A DNA stretch of 64,000 bases from Heterocephalus glaber (GCF_000247695.1 NW_004624801.1:6820406-6884405), one strand, 5' to 3'. Counted from the first letter of the stretch, positions 9,371 through 20,945 are shown. The notes: generated by a model not told the origin, from the letters alone. Translations and numbers: made by a program.

Positions 9371-9720
9371 TATGTGAAGGTGCAAATTTCCAATGATGAA
9401 TGTCATTATATTGTATACCTAAAATGTACCAATGATTAGAATGAATAATTGATAATGCAAAATAGGAAGAAAAGGTCCAACGGGGTAGGGATAGTGGGAG
9501 GGGCAGGGGAAGGGAAAGGAAAAATGATGAGAAATGGAAAAAAATGGAAATAAAGTTTTTGTAAATAGGGAAGGGTGGAGGGGGTGAAGGGAGGGCTAGG
9601 AATGGAGAAAAAATAAGAACCGAGATGCATTATGTAAAGGTACAATTCCCAATGAGAAATGTAACTGTGTTGTATACCTAAAATGTGCCAATAAAAGAAT
9701 TTAACAAAAAACATTAATAA
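9371..9720 (+). mobile_element. LINE-1 3' UTR, two similar tandem pieces
   Basis: 'tatgtgaaggtgcaaatttcc ... ttgtatacctaaaatgtacc' (9371-9435) recurs as 'tatgtaaaggtacaattccc ... ttgtatacctaaaatgtgcc' (9630-9690), with purine-rich GGGAGGG spacers. This is the style of rodent LINE-1 3' ends, and the second piece ends in AATAAA. Confidence 0.6.
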
Positions 9721-9724
9721 GAGA

Positions 9725-10045
9725 ACAAATAGAACTCTAAATAATGAGAAGGAAGGAAACAATAAAGATTAAAACATAAATCAGCAAAATAATAATCACA
9801 ATAAAGAAACAATGAAACCAAAAACTCATTTTTTAGAAGATAAGAAAAACTGCTAAATGTCTAATCGATGTGATAGAAAAAAGTAGAGAAGACACAAATT
9901 ACTAGCAGGAGAAATAGGACAGGAGACATAACTTCAGATTCTAGAGATATTAAAGAAGTGAATATTATGAATAGTTTTATGCCAATAAATTCAACACTTA
10001 CGTGAAGACTACAGACTTTTTGAAACACAAATTACCAAAAATGAG
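9725..10045 (+). mobile_element. LINE-1 ORF2 fragment
   Basis: 'tagaagataagaaaaactgc ... tagagaagacacaaattac ... gatattaaagaagtg ... ttttatgccaataaattc' follows the order of the LINE-1 ORF2 segment between endonuclease and reverse transcriptase. Frames are broken. Confidence 0.65.
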
Positions 10046-10079
10046 TAAAAAAGAATTAGGTTGCTAAACTACCCTATAT

Positions 10080-10600
10080 TCATTTTTTAAAATTGAATTT
10101 GTGGTTTAAAAAATCAACCCATTCCACTAAGATTATTACTATCTCATGTTTGAAGCTGTAGCTGCTCTTTGATTTTTTATTATTGTTATATCTTTGCAAT
10201 ACATAATAATTACATTCATTTAGGGGAATTGATATATAGATATATATTATAATTTTGATCATTTTTAATTCTCTAACCCTCCCTCTTCCCCTGATTTCCT
10301 TCTCTACCCTTCAATAATTTGTTTTCTACCACTTCACATTTATTGTACTTTTTAATTTATTTATATTTTAGGTTTATTATATAGTACAAACAATGTGATA
10401 TTTAACTTTCTGTTTCTGACATACTTCATTTAACAGTAGGGTCTCAAGATCCACCCATTTTTCTACAGATGACTAACACATCCTTTGTTATTGCCATATA
10501 GTATTCCACTCTGTATATATAGCACATTTTCTTTATCCATTCTTCTGTTAGTGGGCATCTAGGCTGTTTTCATAGCTTAGCTATTGTGAATTGTGATCAG
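10080..10600 (-). mobile_element. LINE-1 3' region, antisense
   Basis: The plus strand has 'gatccacccatttttctacag', 'tgccatatagtattccac' and 'tttatccattcttctgttag', the reverse complement of the well-known LINE-1 3' text around 'tggaatactatatggca'. Confidence 0.7.
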
Positions 10601-10841
10601 CTGCTTCTTCTTTTATCAGTACATGTTTGCAATGCATAATGCTTACCTTTCTTGTGTGGAGTCGGTGCATGCACATAACACATCCTAACTCTTTCTCACT
10701 CCTTCCCCTCCTGTCTTTCCCCCCACCTCCATCCCTTGATCCCCACCCCCTTTGAGAAAGACCCATCTCCCTGCTTCCTACTATCTAGCTTTCATTTTGC
10801 TCTTCATATTTCTCATATAAGAGAAACCATGTTGCTCTTTC
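10601..10841 (-). mobile_element. LINE-1-like antisense fragment
   Basis: Resembles the left part of 10180-10330 ('tttgcaatgcataatg', a pyrimidine-rich stretch, 'tctagctttcattttgc'), so it is a second copy of the same LINE-1 3' zone, ending at the ID poly(T). Confidence 0.5.
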
Positions 10842-10934
10842 TTTTTTTTTTTTTTTTTTTGGTACCAGGGATCGAACTAGGGACCTTGCGCTTGCAAGGC
10901 AGGCACCAGAACCACTGAGCTAAATCCCTGGCCC
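10842..10934 (-). mobile_element. ID-type SINE
   Basis: Full length with a 19-T antisense tail. The right flank aatttttagattctt (10935 on) matches the left flank of the gap-interrupted ID at 9232, not its own immediate left flank. Confidence 0.9.
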
Positions 10935-11215
10935 AATTTTTAGATTCTTGAAGTAGAGAAAGCTTCCTAAGTGTGATGAATATAAATCCAAGTCAGCAAA
11001 TTTAGGAATACAAGAACATTTCTTCCTTTTTTTGTAACTCAACTTCTATTTCAAGCAGGCCAGTGGGGCCTCAGCTCCACAGGCAGGGTTGTGTCTTAAC
11101 CCTGGAATCTTAAGCAGTGCTGGCAGAGGGAGTCTGGTCTGTGGCCCTGAGTGAGGCGCAGTGCCACTCCCCAGCATCACCCCAGTCCTCCAGCCCTGGG
11201 GTTCCCTCCATTTGC

Positions 11216-11405
11216 CCATCTGCCTGGGGTCTTCATGTACAGGACTGCTAGATTTAGCAAGAATGAATGAATGAATGACACGCAGTTATTCTGGATTTTG
11301 AATATTCATGAAAAACTGTAGTATAAGTATGTCCCAAATATTGCCCCCCCCAATTAATTATCTGAAATTCAGATTTAACTGGGCTCCCTGAATTTTATCT
11401 GGCAG
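11216..11405. mobile_element. palindromic MER-type DNA transposon, copy 1
   Basis: 'gctagatttagcaa ... gtataagtatgtcccaaatatt ... tctgaaattcagatttaactggg ... tttatctggcag' is the imperfect palindrome of a mammalian MITE. It contains an (ATGA)n expansion. A relative is at 43033-43215. Confidence 0.65.
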
Positions 11406-11975
11406 TACCACTCCCTCAGGATAGCGGTAGAAGCCAAGGTTGTAAGTCTGCACCAGCATCGTGGACAGAGCCAAAAAAAAGGGCCAGGAGAGGAACCAAC
11501 AACAGGAACGGGCCAAGGACTGAAAACCCAAGCCCAGGCCTCCTGCCTAGGGAGCCATCTTGGGTCACGTGCTCACTCCGGAGCCAACCAGGGGATAGCC
11601 TGCCCTGATTTGCTCAAGCCTGGGGACTTGCACTAATTGCTAGCTTGGCTTCCAGTGCCCTGATTGGCTGAGACTCTGACCCACCTTTGAATCTGTCCGA
11701 TGGGATCATGGGGTGCCAGGACTGTTGGAGAATCTCAGAAAGCGCCTGCTTTCTCTAAAGAGAACTAAGTCTGTCACAGCCCTGTCCAGCCGGTGCCCAT
11801 CAGTCCTTCTCCTAGCTTACAAGAGGAAGGCCACTAGCTCTCCAGGCCATGCTTCCATCTCTCACTTGATGTTCAGCTTCACCTCTTACCCCATCACTCC
11901 TTACCCTATCCAGTGGCCCCAGTGGTTTTCCTCAGGCCCCTCTACATGGGCCACCTGTCTTCCCCTTCCTTCACC
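11406..11975. other. unclassified sequence
   Basis: No gene or confident repeat. The 11540-11700 part, with 'gattggctgag' and repeated short motifs, may be an old LTR. Confidence 0.3.
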
Positions 11976-11977
11976 AT

Positions 11978-12135
11978 CAAACCTAAGGCCTTTGCCCTGA
12001 GTCACATCCCCAGTTTTGTTTTGTTTTTTTCCATTTTGAGACAACCTGCCAGGCTGGGCTTAAACTTGCAGTCCTCCTAACTCAGCCTCCCAGAGTGCTG
12101 GGATTACAGGACTGTGCCACCACCTTCGGCTCCCT
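11978..12135 (-). mobile_element. B1-dID SINE, dID half shortened
   Basis: Antisense linker 'gttttgttttgttttttt', then 'ccattttgagacaacctgcc ... ctcagcctcccagagtgctgggattacagg'. Only the end of the dID half is left. Confidence 0.8.
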
Positions 12136-12766
12136 TCCCTTCTTAGGACCCAGCTCAGGAACCACTTCCTGCCTAACTTTTCCCCACGCAACGCCCACCC
12201 TGAGCAGAACCCTGTAGGGTCTCCTGACACACTGTATCATCATTGTTCTGCTCTTCCTCGCCAGATCTGAGGAGTCCTGGAAAAGAGGGATCGTGTTTAC
12301 GTCACAGATATTTGTGGAATAAAGGATTAAGTGAACAAAGGCCTTTCCGTGGACCCGCAGCTGTGCCCCACCTCCTTCCTGTCCCCACCCAAATCCTGCG
12401 CGAGTTACCAAATTCTGTTCATTCTGCTTTCTCAATGTCTCTCTTTTAAATTTTTAATTTTTCTATCTTAACTCACAATAAACATCCTTAATATTCAAAA
12501 TATTCCTTGTTTCCAAGAGAGACACATTTTCTTGTCCTGAAAATAATGTGCATGTTACAGTAGAGACAAAAATAAGCTAACCCACCAGATAGCACGGGTG
12601 CCGGTTACCCCTGCCTATTCTTGTACAAATTTAACCTTGTGTACAAAATATCTCACCATCCTCACCTTGTTGAAGTTATGTACATTGTTAACAGTAGGTA
12701 ATGTTTGGTTGTATTAAATAGAGTTCACTTCCTTATGAAAAACATATCCTATCAGAGTGTCCTAAG

Positions 12767-12769
<3 letters not shown>
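12136..12769. other. unique sequence
   Basis: No gene recognised. The minus frame of 117 codons (12082-12435) starts inside unique DNA and ends in the B1, so it is not credible as a gene. Confidence 0.4.

Positions 12770-12803
<34 letters not shown>
12770..12803. repeat. (CA)n microsatellite
   Basis: About 17 CA units without interruption. Confidence 0.95.
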
Positions 12804-12806
<3 letters not shown>

Positions 12807-13290
12807 TAAAAGTGAATTTGTAAGGACACTAACACAAATGTTTCAGGCTACAAATTAAGTATCTCTGAAATCCATTGCCTCCTACTCATTCTGACCCCTT
12901 GAGTGAAAATATTGACTTTTCTATTGCAGCCTGGAGAACAGATTGGGGCAACAGAGACAGAAAAGACCCTAAGAGGCTATTGCAAAACTCAGCCAGGAAA
13001 GCAAAGCGAGCTCGTACTGTAAAGCCAGTCCCATCCTTCGGTGGTGAAGGTGAGGGCCTCAGACAAGTCTTCAGATTCGTCTGAATTTCAAGATCAAGAT
13101 ACTTTTCAGCAGGATGAAAAGAAAAGTGCTCTTTGCCCAAGAAAATGGGAGGAAGAAAGTTCTGGGTCCTTTCTGTAATTGGGCTGTTTCCTGATATCTC
13201 TTGACCTTGACCTTGACCGTGAGTCTATCTCATCCTAACTGTGCCTGAAAGGCTGGAAGAGAGTGACTACCGGGAGTAACGTTTCTCCTG
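12804..13290. other. unique sequence
   Basis: No repeat or gene seen. A short run of 'ttgacc' units ('cttgaccttgaccttgaccg') lies at 13200-13219. Confidence 0.4.
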
Positions 13291-13293
13291 AGA

Positions 13294-13480
13294 GCAGCTG
13301 TGTCCAACCTGCAGCCTGTGGCCTCCTCTGGCCCTGGATTGCTAGTAATAGGACCACATGAGATTGGAAGCTTTGAACAGGATCATGAGGTTTTTAGAGG
13401 CCTTTTCTGTGACTTGCTTGTGTGGTTCTTGAGTGCAGACTGTGTGGGTGAGAGCAGGAAGCTCCACTGGGAGGGCACAG
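13294..13480. mobile_element. possible old DNA transposon fragment
   Basis: 'gtgtccaacctgcagcctgtggcc' resembles the end of the element at 36583-36715 in inverse orientation. Decayed; low certainty. Confidence 0.3.
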
Positions 13481-13621
13481 TGCGGGGCTGACTCCACCTC
13501 CTGTATCTGCCACACGTGGTCATCCAATCAAAACCTCCCCCTGTATCACATGACCTGCATACAAGTCAATTTGACAAAGAGCAGCAGTTACTGAGAGTAG
13601 TGTGTGCCTGGGAAGACAGGC

Positions 13622-13666
<45 letters not shown>
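13622..13666. repeat. (ATT)n microsatellite
   Basis: About 15 perfect ATT units, likely length-variable. Confidence 0.95.
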
Positions 13667-13726
13667 GCAGACATGTATGTTTTCTTGTTTAATGATTAAA
13701 CTTGGGCTTGTTGGTTTTGTTTGGGG

Positions 13727-13805
13727 TTTTTTTGGTACCGGGGATTGAACTCGGGACCTTGTGCTTGCAAGGCAGGCAGTGGCACCACTGAGCTAAATCC
13801 CCGGC
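13727..13805 (-). mobile_element. ID-type SINE
   Basis: Antisense 'ggtaccggggattgaactcgggacc...ccactgagctaaatccccgg'. An imperfect duplication (tttggggtttttt / gttggggattttt) flanks it. Confidence 0.92.
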
Positions 13806-13851
13806 TGTTGGGGATTTTTGTAAGTAATTTAGTAAATTAAAATATTTTAAA

Positions 13852-14052
13852 AAGGAGCCAGGCATGGTGATACACTGCTTTAATCCCAGAACTCTGGGAG
13901 GCAGAGGCAGGAAGATCACAAGTTTGAACTCAATCTGAGCAATTTAGCAATTTAGTGAGACCCTGTCTCAAAAGTTTTGAAAAAGAGAAGTGGGACTGGA
14001 GATGTAGCTCAGCGAGAAAGTTCTGGGTTCAATCTCAGTACTGAAAACAAAG
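13852..14052 (+). mobile_element. B1-dID dimeric SINE
   Basis: B1 half 'ggagccaggcatggtgatac...ctgggaggcagaggcagg', linker 'caaaagttttgaaaaagag', then the dID half 'ggagatgtagctcagcgag...tgggttcaatctcagta'. Confidence 0.9.
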
Positions 14053-15654
14053 GTGAGTTGGGGTTTATTACTCATATACATTAACTGTATCATTATTTTA
14101 TATGCAGCCCAAGGCAATTCCTCTTTGCTCCGTGCACTCCAGGCAAAAGTCAGAAGGTTGGGCGTCCATGTCTTAGAGTCTAGAAATTGGGACTTTGACA
14201 AATCTGAAAGGTTTGGAGATGGAAATAAAGGATCTTGTTTCCTACTGTGAGCATCAACGACGGAATCCAGTTCTGGGTCTGGAGATGTGGAGGAGACCTG
14301 ACCCTTACCCTTGAGGAACTTATAGGCAAATTGTAAAACAGTAACCCTGACACAACGTGCTGAGAGTGAAATTGGAATCCCCAGGCCCCAGAGTAAGCGC
14401 TCCAGAAGCACAGGAAAGAGGAAACAAAGTGTTTGAAAGTTGGGGCAACAGCCAGGAAAGGTTCAAACCTGGTCTTCCATGGTGCATTTCAAGGTGCAAA
14501 GCCGGGGAAGGGGAGCAGATGTCTGGTGCCCCCGTGTGTGGACCTTAAATGCCCCCAAATGCCTGTGGGTACAGGCTTGGTCCTGGTGCCGTTTTATTCC
14601 AGTGACAAGGAGGTGGAGCCTGGCGCGAGGTCCTCAGGTCCTTGCTTGGGGCACCCTTGTGGAGGATGGTGGGCCCCAGCCCTCCACTCTCTATTCTGCC
14701 CTGGTTTTGTTCGGCCCTGCGCGTCCACTGTGCTGCCCTCACCACAGACCCGGAGCAGCAAGGCCAGCCAGACTGGGAGCCAGAGTGAGCCGTGCACCTC
14801 TCAAGTTGGTACTCCGGTATTTGTCCACAGGATGGAAAGCTGACTACTACGGGTTCCTTTGCGCTTCTCTTGAGAGCTGTGTTTTCAGTCTCCTAACCTC
14901 TGTAGATCACAGGTGAAACCTCGTGAACCTAACTCCAGGCAGCTGCAGGTTCACCTCACTCACAGAAGCCCCAGAAAAAAACAGCACATGTGGGGCCAGT
15001 GAGTCTCCTTGCAAGTTGCCTTTGCTCTCTGGACTCTTCTTTCTTTCCTTTCCTTCCTTCCCCTGGTGGGGAAAAAAAGGTTCAAAACCAGCCTGTAACA
15101 CTTCTCCCTGCAGGGGAGGAAGGGAGACTGGATGGAGGGAAAGTACAAGGATTTTAACCAAGTATTTGATGGTGTGCTGAGCAGTCTCAGACTTGGGGGA
15201 CAGACATAAAATGGTTTTCTACAGTATTTTCTCTAATCAATGCTTTCAGCCACACTCTGTCACATTCCACTTTCCATCACTAACCGATGTCTCTGGCAGA
15301 TCTCACTGTTCTTTTCTGATCGATTTTAGTTATTAGAAATCCTTCCAGTTTTCAACCACAACTTCCTGTCTAATTCGAAGCTCGGGAGAGTGAGGAGGTT
15401 CCATCCCCTATACCCCCATATGAGCAGCAACAAGGGCTGCCCAGCTCTCCCACCTTGGTCTGGTACCATCGGCCCAGGAAGTGCCTACTCTCCTGGGTCT
15501 CCATGGAAATGCCAGGTCCATCCTCCTACCCCACGTTTCCTAAGGTGACATTCAGACTCATGCTGAATGTCAGAGAGGGATGCTTTGTCTCCCTTCAAGC
15601 CCTGCCAGAGGTCCAAGCCCTTACTACCTTCCTGGGTCGAGTGTCTGCTTTCGT
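14053..15654. other. unique sequence, no gene seen
   Basis: About 1.6 kb without a recognised repeat. Several overlapping open frames of 130-160 codons lie at 14430-14920 on the plus strand, in GC-rich DNA. None has a motif or good splice context. Confidence 0.4.
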
Positions 15655-15850
15655 CCATTTTTGCTCCCGTATGGAATATCTGAGACTGGGTAACTGATCA
15701 CAGACAGCAGCACATTGGCTTGTGGTTCAGGGGGCTGGGAAATCCAGATCCAGGGCCTGACATCTGTTGAGGGCCTCCTAGCTGAGTCATGCCATGGTGG
15801 GAAGCAGAGGGGTCTGGGAGGCATCGGCCATTCAGACCATAGCAGCGCCC
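15655..15850 (+). repeat. MaLR-like LTR 5' part
   Basis: 'gaatatctgagactgggtaactg ... cacattggcttgtggttcaggggg ... gagggcctcct' follows the 5' half of an MaLR LTR. Confidence 0.5.
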
Positions 15851-16413
15851 TCTTGAGGACAGCCTGGGACTCCTGCCTGTCCTCCCAGTCTGGGACATTG
15901 ACTCGGAGCCACAGGAAGCAGTGAGAACGCAGGGTGCCTTCCATCCCCCGGCACCCAGTGTCCACAGCTGCCCTGGCCACCCTTGCCCTTTGAGTGCTCC
16001 AGAGGTAGGCAGACCAGAATCTAAGCTCACACAGGTGCCGTACTCCAGAGAGCTCAGCCACAGCCCGTGGCCCACCTGCTCCATTCCCCACTGACCTGAG
16101 ACAGGAACACAGGCTGGGAGTGGCTGCCCTCCCTGCTCACCTGCACCCCGGTGTCTAAGGGCCACCCTCCCTCCTCGGGAGCCCCCTTGTGTAGTGGTCA
16201 GTGGGGAAGTCCTGCTCCTCACCTCCCTCTGCTGGAGTGCTGTAGGACAAACACTTGGGACACTTACTAGCCATGTAAGACAGAGCCTTTGTGTTATTTA
16301 GTTTACCCTGAAAGAAAAAATTCCACTGTCTCCCCCATCTGACAGTGAGAAAGTTGAGATTTAGGGGTGACACGTGATGTATCCAAGATCACACCATCAG
16401 AAGTGTGTATTTG
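15851..16413. other. unclassified sequence
   Basis: The 155- and 174-codon minus frames over 15624-16222 overlap each other and the LTR, with no motif; treated as chance frames. Confidence 0.4.
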
Positions 16414-16500
16414 GGCCCGGGGATTTAGCTCAGTGGTTCTGCCGCCTGTCTCGCAAGCGCAAGGTCCCGAGTTTGATCTCTGGTACCAAAAAAAAAAAAA
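16414..16500 (+). mobile_element. ID-type SINE
   Basis: Belongs to the GGTTCTGCCGCCTG...CGCAAGC subfamily. Duplication agaagtgtg(t/c)(a/g)tt on both sides (16399 and 16500). Confidence 0.94.
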
Positions 16501-16576
16501 GAAGTGTGCGTTCGTCAGCACAGAAGGGCACTGTCACAGCAAGGATGGGCCAAGTCCAGCCCCTGAGCTGAGAGTG

Positions 16577-16702
16577 TGTTTGTTGCTGCTGCTGCTGCTG
16601 CTGTTATTGTTGTTTTGGGGGTTTTAGTTTTTTGTTATTTTTTGCAGTGCTCACACATGCAAGGCAAGTGCTCTACCACTGAGCTATAACCTAAGCCAAA
16701 GG
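16577..16702 (-). mobile_element. older ID-class SINE with an expanded CTG/TTG tract
   Basis: Antisense 'tttgcagtgctcacacatgcaaggcaagtgctctaccactgagctata'. Its 3' poly(A) has turned into (CTG)n(TTG)n, with a six-unit CTG run near 16584-16602. Confidence 0.7.
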
Positions 16703-16741
16703 TCTATATTTTTAAAAAAGAGAGAGAAGGAGCTATTTGGG

Positions 16742-16818
16742 CGCTGCGGGTGTAGCTCAATGAGTGGTGAAGCACGTGCATAGCACAAGTGAGGCCCTGG
16801 GGACTATTTAGTGGTACG
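16742..16818 (+). mobile_element. older ID-class SINE
   Basis: 'gctgcgggtgtagctcaatgag...catagcacaagtgaggccctggg', with a decayed 3' end. Confidence 0.7.
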
Positions 16819-17274
16819 GGAGAATTGTGTATGTGAAATTCAACATCTGTGCATCCACAGAGCTTGCAGGGATGGGGCTTGCAGGCCCCTCTGCGCTGGC
16901 CTGGCAGTGTAGATGCTGCACCAGTGGAGTTGAGAGCAGCAGATGCCTCCAGCCCTTTACAGAAGTTTATCACCTTCTGCCACTGCCGACTCTTCTCTTT
17001 CGCAGTCCTGTGGGTCGGTGGGGGCTGTTGCCAGGCTGTGCGGGGAGGGGGAGGTCAGCTCGGCCCCATCTTCAACATTCTGAGACAACAGCTGCCCAGG
17101 GCACATTCTGGTGGCAGGTGGAGAAAGCAAAAGAGGGATGAACAGACACATGATGTCACTGAAGGCCAGCTCACAGTCAGCTCCTCCCGTGTCCCATACA
17201 CTCTGTCAGTCCTGCTAAGTCACATGCCAAAGGGTGAGAATTAACCATTCTGCTATCAAGAGGAAGTAAAGAAT

Positions 17275-17475
17275 TGAGCCAGGGGTGGTGGCGTGCACCT
17301 GTAATCCCTGTACTCCTGGAGGCTGAGGCAGGAGGATGGCAAGTTTGAGACCAGCCTGGGCAACTCAGTGACTTAGCGAGACCTTGTCTCAAAATAAAAA
17401 ATAAAAAAGGACTGGGGAAGTAGCTCAGTGCAAAAGATCTCACTGACCACAGTTGGGGACCAGATCTTGAACCCA
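17275..17475 (+). mobile_element. B1-dID dimeric SINE
   Basis: 'gagccaggggtggtggcgtgcacctgtaatccc', linker 'caaaataaaaaataaaaaagg', dID half 'actggggaagtagctcagtg'. Confidence 0.92.
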
Positions 17476-17489
17476 GGGCTGTCCCACTG

Positions 17490-18780
17490 AAGAATCAGTG
17501 AGCTTATCCTTCTGCTGTCCTGACTTCCAGCCTGGGAAAGCTATTAGGTGCAAAAGAGGGAAAAAAAAGAATAGAAAAGAGAAGGCAGAAAGATTCTCCC
17601 ATTATCCTCCTGCCCACCAGCACCAAGGGCTCTTCCTGGGCGTCCCTGGGCACCGTGTCCCAGCATGTCACCTTCTGCTGGCAACCCATAAAGCCAGCGA
17701 CCTTAAACAAAACCAAAATGGCTTCTGAAGACTCTGGATGGCCTCCTCGAATGCTTACAAGATCAATGCATTCTTCTGAGATCCCACTGTCACTAACAAT
17801 GTCCAGGGACAGGAAGTTGAAAGATTCAGAAAGTCATCATTTCAATTACCCAGCAGGCATTTTTGGAGCTGGCTCCTTGCAGAGTCGAGATCTCAGTAAG
17901 CTGTGTGTGTCTGGAAGCCCTCGCAAATGACTAGGAGAAGACGGGAGACTAAAAGTTTACCATTCCCCCTCCACTGGGTTTCTCTCCGCAGCGGCCAATG
18001 GTGGTGAATTCCAAAGGCTCCCAGAAGCAGGAGCAGTGAGTATTTGCTGTGCTGAATGAGGAGGCTCCAGGGAGAGGATGACGAATTAAAAAAACCAAGC
18101 ATTATGGCAGGCAGACAGCTCATGAGCCCCTGCAGCCGCAGCTGATGCCGCATGACACAGGGAAATCAGACACTTGCTAAGAACCTGACAGAAGGGAGCG
18201 AGGAGTCATAAAACATCTACCCGCTGCTCATTCTGTGGCTGCTGCGCTTAAAGAAAGACAGGAGGAAAAAGGAAAGGTAGCAAATAATACAGCGGCGCTG
18301 ACATGTTGTAGGATGCAGAAGGAGTGGAGTAAATTTTCTTTTCAAGATCCACTGAAAATCCAAGAGGCCAAGAAACAGTGGACGGAGAGCCTTTGAATAA
18401 GCTCATGTCAGAAATTTTGTACTTGACGTCTCCTGGGTTCAAATCTCTCTGCACACTGTCCTGAGTGATGCTCCATAAGAAAGCATATTTTGCTGGGCAA
18501 ATGTTTTTGCTTACACGGTAAAGGAATAAAAATTACCATTTGATGAGAACAGACCTGTGCCAGCCACAAAGCAGTGCAGACGCTGAACATACCGAGGCCC
18601 TGCTACCCAGCAGGAAACAGGAGGAAACGGGAGAAAGGTTCACTAATTCCTAAGAGGTCGTGCTGGTGTAAGTAACAGAGAAGGCTTAAAAATCGGGTTT
18701 GGCTAAGTCCAAACTGCTCTTTTTCATTCGTTACCCAGCCTCCTAAAAGAGCAGATTAAGATACTTCATCTCCAAGCAGA
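17490..18780. other. repeat-free block, candidate conserved non-coding DNA
   Basis: Nearly 1.3 kb without mobile elements in a SINE-dense window. It holds AT-rich motif clusters, for example GACGAATTAAA near 18080 and TCATAAAAC near 18208. No coding signature. Such SINE-free stretches often correspond to enhancers; here that is inference. Confidence 0.35.
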
Positions 18781-19930
18781 CATCGCTTGGCTAATTTGTG
18801 TTGCTATAAAATGTTCTTCGCAAGGTTAAAGCTCCTCCCAGTTATGAGTGCCCCGAAGCTCTGGTTCACCACACCAGACCAGAGAGGAAATCAGTCCCCA
18901 CACGCCCTGCTCCCATTGTTACTGTGGTTATGCTGGACTCCTCCGCTCAGCAATCCCACCCCTGCCTGTTTTCCCACTCTCCGCCCACAATACTTTTACG
19001 AACATTTTCAAATGTACAGTAAACTTGAGAAAACTCCGCCACAAACTCCATAAACCCACCACCTGGATCTCACCATCAGCATCCTACTCCGCTTGCTGTA
19101 TCGTGTGTCTGTCCTTCTAGCCCTGCACCTTCTTTCTGATGTCTTTCAAAGTAGATTGCTGTCATCCATATAGTTCCCCTGCATAATCTAGCACACCTAT
19201 AATTAGCTAGAGCTTTATTTTTATTGATATTTTTGCAGGTAAAATTTACATGCAGTGACGTACTCAGCTCTTAAGTGTCCATTTACTGAGTTTTGAAAAC
19301 TCATACACTGTGTACCCCAGATCTCTCCTGCCACAGTGTGACCATTACCCCAGAATGTCCCACCCCGTCCCACTCAATCTCCACCTCCAACTTCCAGATA
19401 AAAGAGGAGTAATATGTGCACCCGGATGGGAGATCCATTGGTCTCACCGTATAACATCGTCTGGAAATGTCAGGTATGCTAGTACACGGGGCCGTGTCTA
19501 CAGACACAGGAGGAGGAGATACTGGCTCAGGAAAAAAGTGGGCCTTTTGACAATTCTGCCAATGGGGGCTTTGCTGGTGGGGGCGGGGGTCGCTGGGATT
19601 TCTTCCACTAGAGAAGTTGTGAGAGTTCTACTGAATTGTATGTCATTTTGGGCCTCCTTAGGCCAGGGGACCAGAGGAGAATGAAAGGATTTACTCTCCC
19701 GGCAGAAGAAATGGATTTACCGCGCGGTGCTATGGCTGCCACAAGCCCATGTAACGGGGAGGGAAGAGTATGTCTGGAAACCGAGTATTTGCTTGAGTAC
19801 CTCTAGGTCCGTGCATTCCTGTAAGGGCTGTGCACTGGCAGTTTCAACAACCACAGCCCAGTAAGAGTAAGGCGAGTAAGGACTCGCAGCTCTGTAGACG
19901 CACGTCTGGGTTGCTGCGCTAAGAAATAAA
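18781..19930. other. unique or highly decayed sequence
   Basis: No gene. The 19130-19330 part ('taatctagcacacc', 'ttgcaggtaaaatttacatgcagtgac') resembles an antisense LINE-type fragment, not classified. Confidence 0.3.
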
Positions 19931-19935
19931 CCTGG

Positions 19936-20026
19936 AGGGGCCAGGGATTTAGCTCAGTGGTTTCGCCGCCTGATGAGCAGACTCAAGGACCCGAGTTCGA
20001 TCCCCGGTACCAAAAAAAAAAAAGAA
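19936..20026 (+). mobile_element. ID-type SINE, TTTCGCCGCCTG subfamily
   Basis: The anticodon arm reads GTTTCGCCGCCTGATGAGCAGACTCAAGG, a rearranged version of the CTGCTGCGCAAGC form. A 15-bp duplication aagaaataaacctgg flanks it (19921-19935 and 20027-20041). Confidence 0.94.
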
Positions 20027-20039
20027 AAGAAATAAACCT

Positions 20040-20940
20040 GGACCAGCTGGAGTGATGGTGGAGAGAAAGTAAGAGCTAGAGAGTCGGTGGGGACGCCTGA
20101 AGGATTTAGCTTTGCCCTTGGAACCAGCTGCAGCCGCAGGGAGGAGAGCCTGCTCTCCCGACCCAGCAGTACAGAGTCTCCTCAGCAATTCGGCTGACCA
20201 CAGCTCAAAGGGACTCTGATGAACTGGATGGCAGGGAGGAAGGCGGCTGGACGCATAGTGCATGGACAGCCGGCATCTGCACTTCTGCATCAGCCCAGTC
20301 CCCAGCTCTGGCTCTTTGCAGACGCTGAGCAGTCTCCTGACAGTGCGTCCCCGCAGGCTGGGAATCAGGGCAGGGGCCCTGCCGCTCTGGTGCAGGGCTT
20401 CGGGCTGTTGCAGTGAAGATGTCCCCCCAGACCACAGCTATCCAAAGGCTCCAGGGGGGCTGGATGTCCCCTCGAAAGATATCTCACCATGGGTGCCACC
20501 CTGGCACTTCTGCTGGCAGTGGGTCACAGTCCCGGCCTGGCGAACCTTTTGCCAGGCCACACAAGAATCTGTAGTGGAGGCAAATGCTGGAGGAAGTCAC
20601 AGACTGAAAGCCACAGTGTCCCGGGCGACCCCAGCTCTGCAGTCACCATTGCTTCTGCCTATCTTCTCGTTACACCGGTCAGCCCTGCCAGGTGCAGGAG
20701 GGGACTGCACAGGGTGGTGAATACCAGAAGCACCACTCACTGGGGACATCTTGGAACTGTTCATGGCACCTAGGAGCAACCCAGAAGGACCAGGGAGTCA
20801 CCGTGGACCCAGTGGGGACAGGAGCTGATGGGTAAAACTTCCCCTCTGCTCTTCCAAGCAGGTGGTTTGGAGATGCATTTCGAAAGGTTTGGTTCCTGGG
20901 AAACTAAAGCACCCATCACTATGGTGATGGGAACGAATGG
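20040..20940. other. unique sequence, no gene seen
   Basis: No mobile element recognised. A 152-codon plus frame (20262-20720) has no motif and lacks supporting splice signals. Confidence 0.4.
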
Positions 20941-20945
20941 GGTAG

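Noticed and set aside
9175..9393. Open frame spanning the gap
   Set aside because: It is an artefact of translating N bases and lies in an antisense ID.
14433..14916. Coding exon in overlapping 136- and 158-codon frames
   Set aside because: Two frames are equally open in GC-rich DNA, and neither has a domain.
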